DNA from: JBKPDV01 sp046728075
GTDB taxonomy: Bacteria; Acidobacteriota; Thermoanaerobaculia; UBA5066; Gp7-AA6
DNA: 33,503 nucleotides
Assembly: GCA_046728075.1 (NCBI GenBank)
Contig: JBKPDV010000146.1
Coordinates: 1 to 33,503 of the forward strand
Direction of reading: 5' to 3'
Both the position numbers and the translations under genes were made by a program. This document shows positions 16,664 to 25,806 of the stretch, piece after piece (the stretch's first letter is position 1; every line of letters begins with the position of its first letter). Below the pieces are notes generated by a model that was not told where the DNA came from, made no database searches, and saw nothing but the letters and a program-made list of their open reading frames with translations.

Positions 16664-19141
16664 ATGTGGGCACAAAGACGCCGTGTGGCGCCCGCGGAAG
16701 CGCTCGCGATTCTGTCGCGTCTGGAGTCGTCGGAATGGAAGAACGACGCCGAGCGCGACGATCTTCTGCGGCGCCTCGCGGCGACTCCCGGCCTTCCCCC
16801 GGAAGAGATCGGATGGATGGCGGGAGAATCCAACGATGCCATCCGCCTGGCGGGCCTGGCGATGTTGCGCCGCCTCCCCTTCGAGCAGGCCTCGGAGGCG
16901 ATTTTCCCTCTGCTCTCGTCCCGGACCGAGCAGACCCGTATTCGCGCGATCGCTTCCCTCGAGACCCTGGGAGGGGACCGCTATCACGAGCGGATCCCGG
17001 GATTTCTGGCTCACCCCGATCCGGGAGTCGTGCTGGCCGGTCTCGACTGGCTCGAGCGTTACCCTCTCGAGGCGGGACTCGAGTGGATTGTCCCGGCTCT
17101 CTCGAGCACGGCCGCCGTGCGCCGCAAGGCATTCCGAATCGTCGAGTCGATCCCTTCGCCCAAGACCGCCCAGATCGCGCTCGCAGCCCTCGACTCCGAA
17201 GACCCGGACCTCCGTTTGCGCGCGATCGGAGTGCTCGCTCGTTATCCCAGCCCGGAGCACGTGGAGCCTTTGCTGCGACGGTCCAGCGATACCGCCAAAA
17301 TCCAGGACGCGGCCATCGCCGCCCTGACTCCCCTGATCTCCGGAGACGACGACCGCTTCGACGACTTGATCCTCCCGCTGATCGGCGCCACGAATCCCAA
17401 GATCCGACAAATGGCGATGGTGGCCCTCTCCAGGCGGGATCCGCAGCGCGTGGCCGCCTCGTTTCTTCAGGGGTTCTGCGACAACTACAGTCTGGCGCGC
17501 GACCGCGCGATCGAGGGTCTTCGCGCGCTCGGTCCCCGTTTCATTCAGGCCTTTCTCGATCGCGACAACGACCGGAACCCCGGCGTCGCGGCGCTGGCCT
17601 CCTCCATCGCCGTCGCCGTGCGCACACCGGAGGTGGTTTCCCATTGCATCAACTACTTGACGGGCCCGGATTGGTGGCTGCGGGACCGAGCGGCGCAGGC
17701 GCTGGCCGAGATCCGCGACGAGCGCGGGCTTCCCGCGCTGCTGCGCATGCTTGAAGACCCGGAGTCGGACATCTCGGCCGCGGCGGCGCTGGGGGTCTGG
17801 GGGACGCCGCAGGCACTGCCCGGTCTCCTCGAGGCTTTCAAGAAGGGGACTCGGGACCTGCGCCTCGAGATCCTGGACGCCTTCGGGCGTATTCCCGACC
17901 CGCGCCTGCCCCCACTGATCGAACAGATCATCAAGACCGTGCCCGACCCTCTGATCCGGGAAAAGGCGACGCGCGTCCTGGCGAATCGGGTCGGCGATGT
18001 GCCCTTCTACGAAAACCTGCCCGGGTCGCTCACGCGTTTCGAGCAACTCGATTTCACCCGCCCCTTCGAGCCGACCATGGTGGATCTCTTCCGACACGCA
18101 CGAGCCGTGAACGCCTCTGACCTTCACATAGCGGTCGGCACCCGTCCGCACGTTCGGGTCACCGGACGCCTGACTCCCCTGCCCCTTCCCGAGTCCACGG
18201 CGGAACAGCTGGAGGCCTGGATTCCGCCCCTGCTCTCCGCCGAGCGCCGCGCGGAGCTCGCGCAGCGGCGCCAGGTCGACTTCTGCTACAAGGACTCGGA
18301 GCTCGGCCGCTTCCGAACCAACGTTTTCTATCAGCGCAAGGGCTTGAACGCGGTCTTCCGGCTGGTTCCGTTCGAGATTCCGAGTCTCTCCGATGTTGGG
18401 TTGCCCGAGAGCCTCTGGGAGATCACGACTTTTTCCCAGGGGCTGTTGCTGGTGACGGGCCCCGCCGGGTCCGGCAAGACGACGACTCTGGCAGCGCTCA
18501 TCAATCGGATCAACGAGACCCAACACCTCCACATCCTGACTATCGAAGACCCGATCGAGTACGTCCACGTCATGAAGGAATCGTTGATCAACCAGCGCGA
18601 GGTTCCCTCCCACTCCAGTTCGTTCGCCAAGGCGCTCCGGCAGTCGCTGCGAGAGGACCCCGACGTCATCCTGGTTGGAGAGATGCGGGATCTCGAGACC
18701 ATTTCCCTGGCCATCACCGCCTCGGAGACCGGCCATCTCGTCCTGGGAACGCTCCACACCGCGACGGCCGCGGCCACGGTCGATCGAATCATCAACGCGT
18801 TTCCTCCGGATCAGCAGGGCCAGATCCGGATGATGATCTCCGACTCTCTCAAGGTCGTTCTGTCCCAGGCGCTGCTGCCCCGGCGCGACGGCTCCGGACG
18901 GGTCGCGGCCTTCGAGGTCCTGCGCAACACATCCAACGTCGCAGGGCTGATCCGGGAAGGAAAGACTTTCCAGATCCCGACCGCGATGCAAACGGGGGGC
19001 GCTTCGGGCATGATGATGATGGACACTGCTCTGATGAACCTCTTGAACGAAGGAACCATCGACCCTCGGGAGGCATACAACCGCGCCCTGCGGAAAGAGT
19101 CTTTCGAAGATCTCCTCGCCGAAGAGGAAGCGCCAGCGTGA
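16664..19141 (+). CDS. pilT: HEAT-repeat/PilT fusion: type IV pilus retraction ATPase
   Basis: An 825-residue protein with two parts. Residues 1-~455 are HEAT-like helical repeats, seen as recurring units such as IRAIASLETLGGDRYHERIP, LRLRAIGVLARYPSPEHV, IRQMAMVALSRRDP and LRDRAAQALAEIRDERGLPA. Residues ~465-825 form a complete PilT/PilU ATPase: VNASDLHIAVGTRPHVRV, Walker A GPAGSGKTTT (from 599), Asp box TIEDPIEYVH, Walker B VILVGEMRDLETI, His box LGTLHTATAAATVDRI, and NVAGLIREGK near the C-terminus, equivalent to the AIRNLIRE motif. PilT is normally ~340-420 residues, so ~450 residues are extra. A GGAGAAG Shine-Dalgarno supports ATG 16664. Its stop overlaps the next pilT gene (GTGA). All catalytic motifs are intact, so it is probably active; the HEAT part likely binds a partner protein. 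Confidence 0.92.
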   Translation: MWAQRRRVAPAEALAILSRLESSEWKNDAERDDLLRRLAATPGLPPEEIGWMAGESNDAIRLAGLAMLRRLPFEQASEAIFPLLSSRTEQTRIRAIASLETLGGDRYHERIPGFLAHPDPGVVLAGLDWLERYPLEAGLEWIVPALSSTAAVRRKAFRIVESIPSPKTAQIALAALDSEDPDLRLRAIGVLARYPSPEHVEPLLRRSSDTAKIQDAAIAALTPLISGDDDRFDDLILPLIGATNPKIRQMAMVALSRRDPQRVAASFLQGFCDNYSLARDRAIEGLRALGPRFIQAFLDRDNDRNPGVAALASSIAVAVRTPEVVSHCINYLTGPDWWLRDRAAQALAEIRDERGLPALLRMLEDPESDISAAAALGVWGTPQALPGLLEAFKKGTRDLRLEILDAFGRIPDPRLPPLIEQIIKTVPDPLIREKATRVLANRVGDVPFYENLPGSLTRFEQLDFTRPFEPTMVDLFRHARAVNASDLHIAVGTRPHVRVTGRLTPLPLPESTAEQLEAWIPPLLSAERRAELAQRRQVDFCYKDSELGRFRTNVFYQRKGLNAVFRLVPFEIPSLSDVGLPESLWEITTFSQGLLLVTGPAGSGKTTTLAALINRINETQHLHILTIEDPIEYVHVMKESLINQREVPSHSSSFAKALRQSLREDPDVILVGEMRDLETISLAITASETGHLVLGTLHTATAAATVDRIINAFPPDQQGQIRMMISDSLKVVLSQALLPRRDGSGRVAAFEVLRNTSNVAGLIREGKTFQIPTAMQTGGASGMMMMDTALMNLLNEGTIDPREAYNRALRKESFEDLLAEEEAPA

Positions 19142-20403
19142 GCGGCAATCCCGGCCGGACGACCTCGGCCGGAACCCACGACGAGGGCGTCCAGGTCGAG
19201 GCTTTCGAGACTTACTCGGTCGGCACGAACCGGGTCGACCGGTTTCTCTCCATCCTTCCCAGACGCAACGGCTCGGACCTGCATCTGGCCGTCGGCTGCT
19301 CGCCGATCATTCGGATTGATGGCGAGCTCGAGCGAATTCGTTATCGGGCCTTGACCGAGGGGGATTTCTATAACCTGATCGGCCCGATCACCCCCGAGCG
19401 GCTCTGGCAGCTGTTTCAGGATCACGGAGACGTGGACTTCGCCTATCAGATGGGAGAAGAGGCGCGCTTTCGGGTCAATCTCCTGCGGCAGGAGCGTGGG
19501 TCCGCCGCCGTCTTTCGCCTCATCCCTGGAAAAGTCCCGACCGTGGAAGACCTGAGGCTTCCCGACGCCATCGCGGCGATCTACGACTCTCCCAGCGGCC
19601 TGGTGCTCGTGACCGGTCCCACGGGCAGCGGCAAGTCCACGACTCTGGCGGCGATTCTCGATCGGGTCAATCAACGCATGGCCCATCACATCGTCACGAT
19701 CGAAGACCCGATCGAGTTCGTCCACGTCAACGCAAAGTCCGTGGTCACCCAGCGGGAGATCGGGCCTGACGTCCCCAACTTCGCCGAAGGAGTGAGGGCG
19801 GCAATCCGCGAGGACCCCGACTGCGTGCTCGTCGGCGAGATGCGCGACATCGAGACGATCCGGATGGCCATGATGGCCGCAGAAACGGGCCTGCTCGTTT
19901 TTGGGACGCTGCACACGAACTCTTCGGCCAAGGCGATCGATCGGATCATCGACGCCTTTCCGGCCAACGAACAGGAGCAGACTCGAATCGTGCTCGCCGA
20001 AAACCTTCGGGCGGTCGTCGCTCAGCAGCTGCTGCGCAAGAAAGGGGGAGGACGGATCCCCGCTTTCGAGATCCTGCTCGGATCGACGGCTTTGTCCAAC
20101 TCCATCCGCGAGGGAAAGACCTCGCTCATCCAGAACCAGATCCAGACCGGCAAGTCTCGGGGAATGGTTTCCATGGATCAGTCGCTCGCGGAGCTCGTCC
20201 GCAACGGTCTGGTCGAGTCCGAAGAGGCTCTCGAGCGCGCCTTCGATCGAGAGACGTTCAAGGCTTTCCTGGCGGGCCTCCCGGCGCCTGGCGAGCCCCC
20301 GCGGCCGGGGGATCCGCTGCGCGCGAATCCGCCCCGGCCGACTTCGGCGCAGCCGTCGGCGCCGACCCCGGCGACGATGCGCCCAACGACAACCGTAAAG
20401 TGA
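19138..20403 (+). CDS. pilT: PilT-family type IV pilus retraction ATPase
   Basis: A 421-residue hexameric motor ATPase of PilT/PilU type. It has NGSDLHLAVGCSPIIRIDGE, Walker A GPTGSGKSTT (from 160), Asp box TIEDPIEFVH, Walker B CVLVGEMRDIETI, His box FGTLHTNSSAKAIDRIIDAF and the SNSIREGK motif. GTG 19138 overlaps the stop of the HEAT-PilT gene. The first ~30 residues and the last ~45 (Pro-rich) are variable additions to the core. With two ATPases in one operon, one may serve as PilT and the other as a PilU-like accessory motor; the sequence alone does not say which. The last 146 bases are also the 3' end of the kinase gene on the other strand. Confidence 0.94.
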   Translation: MSGNPGRTTSAGTHDEGVQVEAFETYSVGTNRVDRFLSILPRRNGSDLHLAVGCSPIIRIDGELERIRYRALTEGDFYNLIGPITPERLWQLFQDHGDVDFAYQMGEEARFRVNLLRQERGSAAVFRLIPGKVPTVEDLRLPDAIAAIYDSPSGLVLVTGPTGSGKSTTLAAILDRVNQRMAHHIVTIEDPIEFVHVNAKSVVTQREIGPDVPNFAEGVRAAIREDPDCVLVGEMRDIETIRMAMMAAETGLLVFGTLHTNSSAKAIDRIIDAFPANEQEQTRIVLAENLRAVVAQQLLRKKGGGRIPAFEILLGSTALSNSIREGKTSLIQNQIQTGKSRGMVSMDQSLAELVRNGLVESEEALERAFDRETFKAFLAGLPAPGEPPRPGDPLRANPPRPTSAQPSAPTPATMRPTTTVK

Positions 20404-22120
20404 AGAACGAACCGCCGCCCGGCCGCGCGGTCACCTCCACGGTTCCGCCGTGGAGCTCGGCGATCCGGGCGACGATGGCCAGTCCGAATCCCGCGCCTCC
20501 GGGCTTGCTCGAGTAGAACGGGAGAAAGATCTTTTCTCGGGAAGCGGCATCGATCCCTTCTCCCCGATCACCGACAGTCAGCCTCGCCTCTCCCTCGGCA
20601 GAGCCGCCTTCGAGCAGCAGCGCTTCCGGCTGTTGGCGCCTTCCGGGGGGCGTGGCTTCGATGGCGTTGCGCAGCAGGTTGACCAGGGCCCGGCGCAACA
20701 GAACGGCGGAGCCGGGCACGTCCGGAAACTCGCCGCGGCGTGCGACCGAAACTCCCGGAAACGCTGTCTCCGTCTCCGCGACGGCCGCCTCGGCGACCTC
20801 CTCGAGGCTCACCGTGGTCGGGAGGAACTGATCGGGCCGCGCGAAAAGAAGAAAGTCTCTCGTGACGCGGCTCATCTCCTGCGCCTCCTGGCGGATCGAC
20901 TGGAGGTACTCGACGGCCCGTTCGGGGTGGCGCTGCGCCAGGTTTGCGAACCCGTCGATGGCGGCGGCCGCGTTTCGAAACTCGTGCGCCGCCCCGGCCG
21001 AGACCTCGCCCAAGTCCGCCAGGTGCCTCGCGAGGGCCACTCGCGCCTCCAGCCGCCTCACCTCCGACAGGTCGGTGAAGAGCGCCAGGACTCCGAGGAA
21101 CCGTCCGTCCGCCCCGGAGGCGGCGGTGATCGTCACGCCGAGAACGCGCTCGCCTTCTCCCTCTCCCCACCGAACTTCCTGTCGTGTGATGGACTCCCGA
21201 TGCGTCAAAACCGATTCGACGAGGGTCACCAGCTCCGGCGCGCGGGAGAGAGCCTCCCGGAGATTCCCTCCCCGGATCTCGCCCGCCACACCCAGCATCT
21301 CGCGCCCCGATTCGTTGAGCTCCACGATCCGCGCTTCGCGGTCGACGGAAAGCAGCCCTGTCGGAAGCGTTCGCGCCAGGGTGCGGGCGGCGATCTCCAG
21401 ATCGTCTGCCCGCCCTTTCTCCGCGAGTGCGAGCCGCTCGAGCTCCGCTTCTTTCTCATGCAGGGCTTCGATCGTCGATTCAAAGCGAGCAATCAGGAAG
21501 TCTCGTTCGTCCGCGTGAATCGCGGCGGGCCCCGGCGCAGGCGGAGCCGAGCCGGCGGCGGCCAGCAGGCGGTCGTACGGCGCCAGCAATGTCCGCAAAT
21601 AGAGCCAGGCCAAGATCGCGAAGGCCGCCCCCGCGAGCGGGACGAGCACGGTGGCCCAGCGAGCGTCGGTCCGCAGCGTGCCCCCCGGCCCCGGGTCGAG
21701 AGCGACCACGAAAACGCCTCGTGCGGACGCGGTCGCCGCCACGAGCAGCGAGGGATTCCTTCTCCATTCGGTACGCACCTCCCCCGGACGAGGCGCGGCG
21801 AGCGGAAGACTCGTCGGAGGTTCGACCTCGTGGCCGAAGCCCCGAATCCGGCGCCCGAGACCGTCGTAGAGCGCGGCGAAGACAACATCGGTTTCGAGGG
21901 CCACGCGCTCGAGAGTGTCGCGCGGCTCGCCGACGGAGACCCCGAGCCGGCGCACCATCTCGGAGGCCCGGTGCTCCATCTGGCGGGTTCCCCACTCGGC
22001 GCTCGCGCGGAAGAAAAAGAGAGTGACCAGGTTCAGGAAGAGAATCAGCAGAAGAGCGATCGACAGGAAGAGTCGGGCATCGCGCCGGAAGGTACGGGGA
22101 ACCGGCCCGGTAGAGCTCAC
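20258..22120 (-). CDS. Membrane sensor histidine kinase (NtrB/PilS-like)
   Basis: A 620-residue kinase from GTG 22120. TM1 is at ~17-37, a periplasmic sensor at ~38-154, TM2 at ~155-178, a coiled-coil linker at ~205-240 and a PAS domain at ~250-350 (LPTGLLSVDREARIVELNES). The H-box is AGAAHEFRNAAAAIDGF (H379; the usual Pro after HEFRN is missing). The N-box is NLLRNAIEA (N485), then GDRGEGI (D518) and GGAGFGLAIV. The fold is of the NtrB/AtoS type that partners sigma54 regulators; it has two membrane segments, not the six of Pseudomonas PilS. It lies 91 bases after pilD on the same strand. The last ~48 residues are a Pro/Ala/Gly tail encoded antisense to the end of pilT. Pairing with the regulator at 5059-6417 is inferred. 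Confidence 0.9.
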   Translation of the reverse strand: MSSTGPVPRTFRRDARLFLSIALLLILFLNLVTLFFFRASAEWGTRQMEHRASEMVRRLGVSVGEPRDTLERVALETDVVFAALYDGLGRRIRGFGHEVEPPTSLPLAAPRPGEVRTEWRRNPSLLVAATASARGVFVVALDPGPGGTLRTDARWATVLVPLAGAAFAILAWLYLRTLLAPYDRLLAAAGSAPPAPGPAAIHADERDFLIARFESTIEALHEKEAELERLALAEKGRADDLEIAARTLARTLPTGLLSVDREARIVELNESGREMLGVAGEIRGGNLREALSRAPELVTLVESVLTHRESITRQEVRWGEGEGERVLGVTITAASGADGRFLGVLALFTDLSEVRRLEARVALARHLADLGEVSAGAAHEFRNAAAAIDGFANLAQRHPERAVEYLQSIRQEAQEMSRVTRDFLLFARPDQFLPTTVSLEEVAEAAVAETETAFPGVSVARRGEFPDVPGSAVLLRRALVNLLRNAIEATPPGRRQQPEALLLEGGSAEGEARLTVGDRGEGIDAASREKIFLPFYSSKPGGAGFGLAIVARIAELHGGTVEVTARPGGGSFFTLRLSLGASSPGSAPTAAPKSAGADSRAADPPAAGARQAPGGPPGKP

Positions 22121-22211
22121 GAGACCGCATCCCTGGAAAAATTCTCAGCCAGCGCCAGCCCCAAGGAGCAGCGAAACAGGAACAGCCGATGTCGTTCCGA
22201 AATCATGCGAG

Positions 22212-23003
22212 CTAAGGCCAGAGCATCCGGTAACGACCCATGAGATCGTCACCAAAGAAAAAGGCGGCGATCGCGCCGAGCGCCAGGAACACGCCGAAGG
22301 GAAGGCGCATCTTGCGATCTCCCTTTTTCGCCGCAATCAAGGAGAGACCCACGAGGCTCCCGGCCACGGAAGAAAGCAGGACCGTCACGACGACGCCGGC
22401 GGGGCCCAGGAAAGCTCCGATCATGCCGAGCATCTTGACGTCTCCCAGTCCCATTCCCTCATGGCCCGCGATCCGCTCGTAGAGGAAAGCCACGAGGAAG
22501 AGCCCTCCCGCCCCGAGCACGGCTCCCCCCAGAGCGGAGAGCGGCGAACGGGTCGTCGAGAAAAAAGAGAGCAGAAGGCCCACTGGAAGACCGGAGAGTG
22601 TGATGCGGTCCGGCAGGATCTGGAACTCGGCGTCGATCGCGAGCAGGGCCAGACAGGCAGAACAGAGGAACGCTCCGCCGGCGAGCTCGGCCCAGTCTCG
22701 CGCGCGCAGGGCGACGAACACCCACAAGACACCGTTGAGGAGCTCGAGAACGAGATACCGGACCGAGATCGGAGCCCGGCAGACACGGCATCGACCGCGA
22801 AGGACGAGCCAGGATAAGACGGGCACGTTGTCGAGAGGACGCACCGGCGCTCCGCAGGAGGGGCAGTGAGAAGGCGGCGTCACGATCGACTCCCCCCGGG
22901 GAAGCCGGTGGACGAGGACGTTCAAGAAACTGCCGATCGCTAGACCAAAGAGGCCGGCCGCGATGGGCAGGATCGGGCCGTAACCCTGAAAGGGCGTGAT
23001 CAC
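22212..23003 (-). CDS. pilD: Prepilin peptidase / N-methyltransferase PilD
   Basis: A 263-residue integral membrane enzyme that cleaves prepilin leaders and N-methylates the new end. GTG 23003 overlaps the stop of the upstream membrane protein (GTGA). The frame is open far upstream, but the true N-terminus is ITPFQGYGPILPIAAGLFGL with GSFLNVLVHRLPRGES. The zinc motif has two CxxC pairs (C47/C50 and C72/C75). Catalytic aspartates are D124 (LLAIDAEFQILPDR) and D188 in GMGLGDVKML. About seven to eight membrane segments follow. It serves the five prepilins in this window. Family and motifs are complete, so confidence is high. Confidence 0.95.
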   Translation of the reverse strand: MITPFQGYGPILPIAAGLFGLAIGSFLNVLVHRLPRGESIVTPPSHCPSCGAPVRPLDNVPVLSWLVLRGRCRVCRAPISVRYLVLELLNGVLWVFVALRARDWAELAGGAFLCSACLALLAIDAEFQILPDRITLSGLPVGLLLSFFSTTRSPLSALGGAVLGAGGLFLVAFLYERIAGHEGMGLGDVKMLGMIGAFLGPAGVVVTVLLSSVAGSLVGLSLIAAKKGDRKMRLPFGVFLALGAIAAFFFGDDLMGRYRMLWP

Positions 23004-25207
23004 AAGAGGCTCCGCGCATTTGCGGGCCGCGCGAAGAGCAGAACAGCCGCGAGCGTCAGAGCGGACAGGACCGAAACCGCGGCGCCGATGAGCACCGACA
23101 GAGGCCGGTAACGGAAGGTCACTCGATGGGAGCCGGCCGTCAGCGGAACTGCGCGAAAAAATCCATCCGCGACGCGCAACTCGGCGGGGTGACCGTCGGC
23201 TTGCACGGTCCATCCGGGAAATGCCAGGTCGGTCAGCACCAGCAATCCCGGTCCGTTGGACGTGATGTCGGCGACGACCTTTTCGGGCTGATCTTCGGCA
23301 AGGCGGGCGATCAGAAGCGGCTTGCCGGCGTCGCTCGTGACTCGAGTGTCCGGTTCGCGGTCGAGAAAGACTTCCCGGGTGAGGTCGATTTCGCCCGCCG
23401 CGACGCGGCTCCAGGCGCGCTCCGCGTCCGGCTCGATGCGATACCCGCGGACGAAAGAGAGGCGCGGCCGGTACGGAGCGAGAGGCGCCCGGAAAAAATC
23501 CCCGATCTTCTGCGACGGCAGCCGGGCCGGCCGGAAAGGCGTCCAGAGCACGCGGGCGCTCACGGGACCGGCGGCCCGCGCGGGGTCGCCCGCCGAGTCG
23601 ATGGCGTCCGCAATGGCGCGAGCGGCCCGGGTCGGAAGCGCGGCCGCTGTTCGAACCGTCGGAACGCCGGTGAGCAGGTTCGTGTACCCGAGCAGCGACC
23701 CCCGTTGCCGGCGCAGAGTCTCCGTGCCGAAGGCGGGCTCGATCGACCATCGCGCGAGCTCGAGCATCGGGGGGGTCATGACTCTGCCGACGAGATGCGA
23801 GAGCAGCTCGAGCTCCCGCGGAGTGCGTCGGACCTCCGCTTCGGGAGCGAAGAAGAAGAGCGGGCGACTGGCCAGTGTCAACGAAACGACGAGAGCCGCG
23901 GCCGCAACGATGGCGAGCCCGCCGCGGGCGGCGGACAATCGAAGGCCCACGACTCCGAGCAGAAGCAGCGCCGCCAGGCCGAGACCTCCCGACCATCGAA
24001 CGGCGGGAGCAGCGGAGGAGGCGAAGAGGAGCAGAGAGGCGATGACCGCGCCAGCCGCCAGAAGCCACCGCCGGGCCCGACCCGACTCGAGGAAGACAAT
24101 CGAGTCGGCGCCGAGACCGGCGAGAGCCGCGATCGAGAACGAGGTCAACACGAGAGCCTTCGAGGGGTACCGAATGCGGTCGAAGGGCGGCAGGCTGCGA
24201 ATCCAGGCACCGGGCGGTCCCGCGGCGGCGATCAGAATCCCGGCGAGCGCCAGAACGCTGAGAAGCCAGACGAGCCGCCGCCGCTGCCGTTCGAAATAGG
24301 CCGCGGCGACCGCGAAGAGGACCAGAGGCCCGACATAGAGCGAAGTCAGGTAGCCTGTCGCGGCCTCGCCGCCTGTTGATAGTCCCAACGCGGATTCGAG
24401 GGCTGCGGTGCCGGCGGTTCCCAATTCATGGTCCGTCGCGGGCAGAGCGACTCGGCGGTCGGAGTGCAGGAGAAGCTCTCCCAACGGGACGAGGGCCCAT
24501 CCCGCCAGCGCCAGGCCCAGCAATGCGGCCAGAGCGATTCGGGCGGTCACACGCGCCCGGGTCGGTCGCGCCCATTGCTCCTCACCGCGCTCCCTGGAAA
24601 AGAAGGAGAAAAGGACCGCCGATAGCAGAGTCAAGGCCGAGATTTCCGGACTGCCGGCCATCGCCTGAAAACCAATCAAGAGCGCCAGGGCGATCCGGCT
24701 GCCCCTCGTCGAAACCCCTTCTCGGACGAGCGCCAGAATCCCCGGCAGATAAACCGCGGCCCCGAAGTGATTCCAATAAGCGGAAAGGGAAGCGGCATAT
24801 CCCCCGCCGCAGAAGACCGCGGCCCCGAAGAGAGCGGCCGCTTCCGAGACAGCCTCTTCCCGCAGGAATCTTCTTGTGCCCCAGGCGGCGATCGCAAAGT
24901 GCAGAAGCAGATAGAGCGCGGCGGCCAGGCCGGGTGCGAGGAGAAACAGAAAACTCGGTGGGTAGAAAACACCCGACTGCAGATTGGCGAGCCAGGGTTC
25001 TCCCGCTCCCGAGAGCGGGTTCCAGAGCGGAATCTCGCCGCGGCGCAATCGATCGATCGTAAAGAGCTTCAGCGGGTAAAAGAAATCTCCCTGGTCACGA
25101 AAGCTGGGAGCCTGGTGCCCCATCCAGGCGGGGGCGAGCCAGAGGAGGGGGGGAATCATCGCCGCCGCGGATAAGACTCCGGAGAGCACCGAGCGGCGCG
25201 CGGTCAC
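23000..25207 (-). CDS. YfhO-like GT-C-type membrane protein between pilA2 and pilD
   Basis: A 735-residue protein from GTG 25207 (VTARRSVLSGVLSAAAMIPP). Codons further upstream look non-coding. After TM1 comes a large-loop signature, FRDQGDFFYPLKLFTIDRLR, followed by GEIPLWNPLSGAGEPWLANL and QSGVFYPPS. Ten or more hydrophobic segments follow. A soluble C-terminal domain has LVLTDLAFPGWTVQADG and FRAVPLTAGSHRVTFRYRP, then a final membrane helix. This is the YfhO pattern (GT-C-like fold); characterised members help glycosylate teichoic acids or other envelope polymers. The acidic residues in FRDQGD are candidate catalytic ones. The stop overlaps pilD by four bases, so it is coupled to pilus maturation. 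Pilin or surface glycan modification is my inference. Confidence 0.8.
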   Translation of the reverse strand: MTARRSVLSGVLSAAAMIPPLLWLAPAWMGHQAPSFRDQGDFFYPLKLFTIDRLRRGEIPLWNPLSGAGEPWLANLQSGVFYPPSFLFLLAPGLAAALYLLLHFAIAAWGTRRFLREEAVSEAAALFGAAVFCGGGYAASLSAYWNHFGAAVYLPGILALVREGVSTRGSRIALALLIGFQAMAGSPEISALTLLSAVLFSFFSRERGEEQWARPTRARVTARIALAALLGLALAGWALVPLGELLLHSDRRVALPATDHELGTAGTAALESALGLSTGGEAATGYLTSLYVGPLVLFAVAAAYFERQRRRLVWLLSVLALAGILIAAAGPPGAWIRSLPPFDRIRYPSKALVLTSFSIAALAGLGADSIVFLESGRARRWLLAAGAVIASLLLFASSAAPAVRWSGGLGLAALLLLGVVGLRLSAARGGLAIVAAAALVVSLTLASRPLFFFAPEAEVRRTPRELELLSHLVGRVMTPPMLELARWSIEPAFGTETLRRQRGSLLGYTNLLTGVPTVRTAAALPTRAARAIADAIDSAGDPARAAGPVSARVLWTPFRPARLPSQKIGDFFRAPLAPYRPRLSFVRGYRIEPDAERAWSRVAAGEIDLTREVFLDREPDTRVTSDAGKPLLIARLAEDQPEKVVADITSNGPGLLVLTDLAFPGWTVQADGHPAELRVADGFFRAVPLTAGSHRVTFRYRPLSVLIGAAVSVLSALTLAAVLLFARPANARSLL

Positions 25208-25321
25208 TCCGCAATTGTAGCCGCGAGTTGTCCGCGTTAACGGAAATCGGGAATCGAGGGAAGAGAGGAAGATGTCCGAAGCGGGCAATCGGTGGTTCGA
25301 GAAGGTGGGGCCGTCTCTCCG

Positions 25322-25804
25322 TTACTGCTGCGGCCCCTCCGGCCACTGAATGAAGGTGCCGTTGGAATAGATGATGTCCTCGTTGAAGTCCGTCGTCGTG
25401 CCGCAAGCCGGCGCGTCGGACGCGCCGTTGCGTCCGAAGCTGACGATGTTGTACCTCGAGAGGCCGTTGTTGACGTTGTAGACGAGGAAGTTGCCCCACC
25501 CGTCGCGCAGGGGCACGTTGCCGATGTAGGTCGGGGAGAGCGAGGAAAACGACGCGGTGTCGAGGACGGTGCCCAGAGCGATGAACTCGCCGCCCGCGCA
25601 GGCGGCCGTCGGGAACGCCGAGTTATCCACGTGGTAAGCCTCGACCGCCGTGGCCAGAGCCCGAATATCGCCCATCGTTCGCTTCTGCCGGCTTCGCTGG
25701 ACGGCGTTCAAGAGGTTCGGAACCGCGATGGCCGCCAGGATGCCGATGATCGCGATCACGATCAGAAGCTCGACCAGCGTGAACCCCTTCTCGCGAGTGA
25801 TCAT
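25322..25804 (-). CDS. Second type IV pilin (GspG-like), PilA2
   Basis: A 160-residue prepilin. The leader MITREKG is cleaved before FTLVELLIVIAIIGILAAIA; Glu is at +5. The body has the GspG/PilA pattern: NLLNAVQRSRQKRTMGDIRA, ALATAVEAYHVDNSAFP, LSPTYIGNVPLRDGWGN and the ending FIQWPEGPQQ. It is clearly homologous to the pilin upstream, with both sharing the C..CGTTTDFN and WPEG endings. No Shine-Dalgarno precedes ATG 25804: the base run before it is the U-tract of a terminator hairpin, three bases away. It is therefore probably expressed only from read-through or processed transcripts. It may be a minor or alternative pilin subunit. Confidence 0.9.
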   Translation of the reverse strand: MITREKGFTLVELLIVIAIIGILAAIAVPNLLNAVQRSRQKRTMGDIRALATAVEAYHVDNSAFPTAACAGGEFIALGTVLDTASFSSLSPTYIGNVPLRDGWGNFLVYNVNNGLSRYNIVSFGRNGASDAPACGTTTDFNEDIIYSNGTFIQWPEGPQQ

Positions 25805-25806
25805 CT

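Noticed and set aside
25307..25337. 7-bp inverted repeat GGGGCCG/CGGCCCC around the pilA2 stop
   Set aside because: The loop is 17 nt, one arm is in coding sequence and no U-tract follows; not convincing as a terminator.
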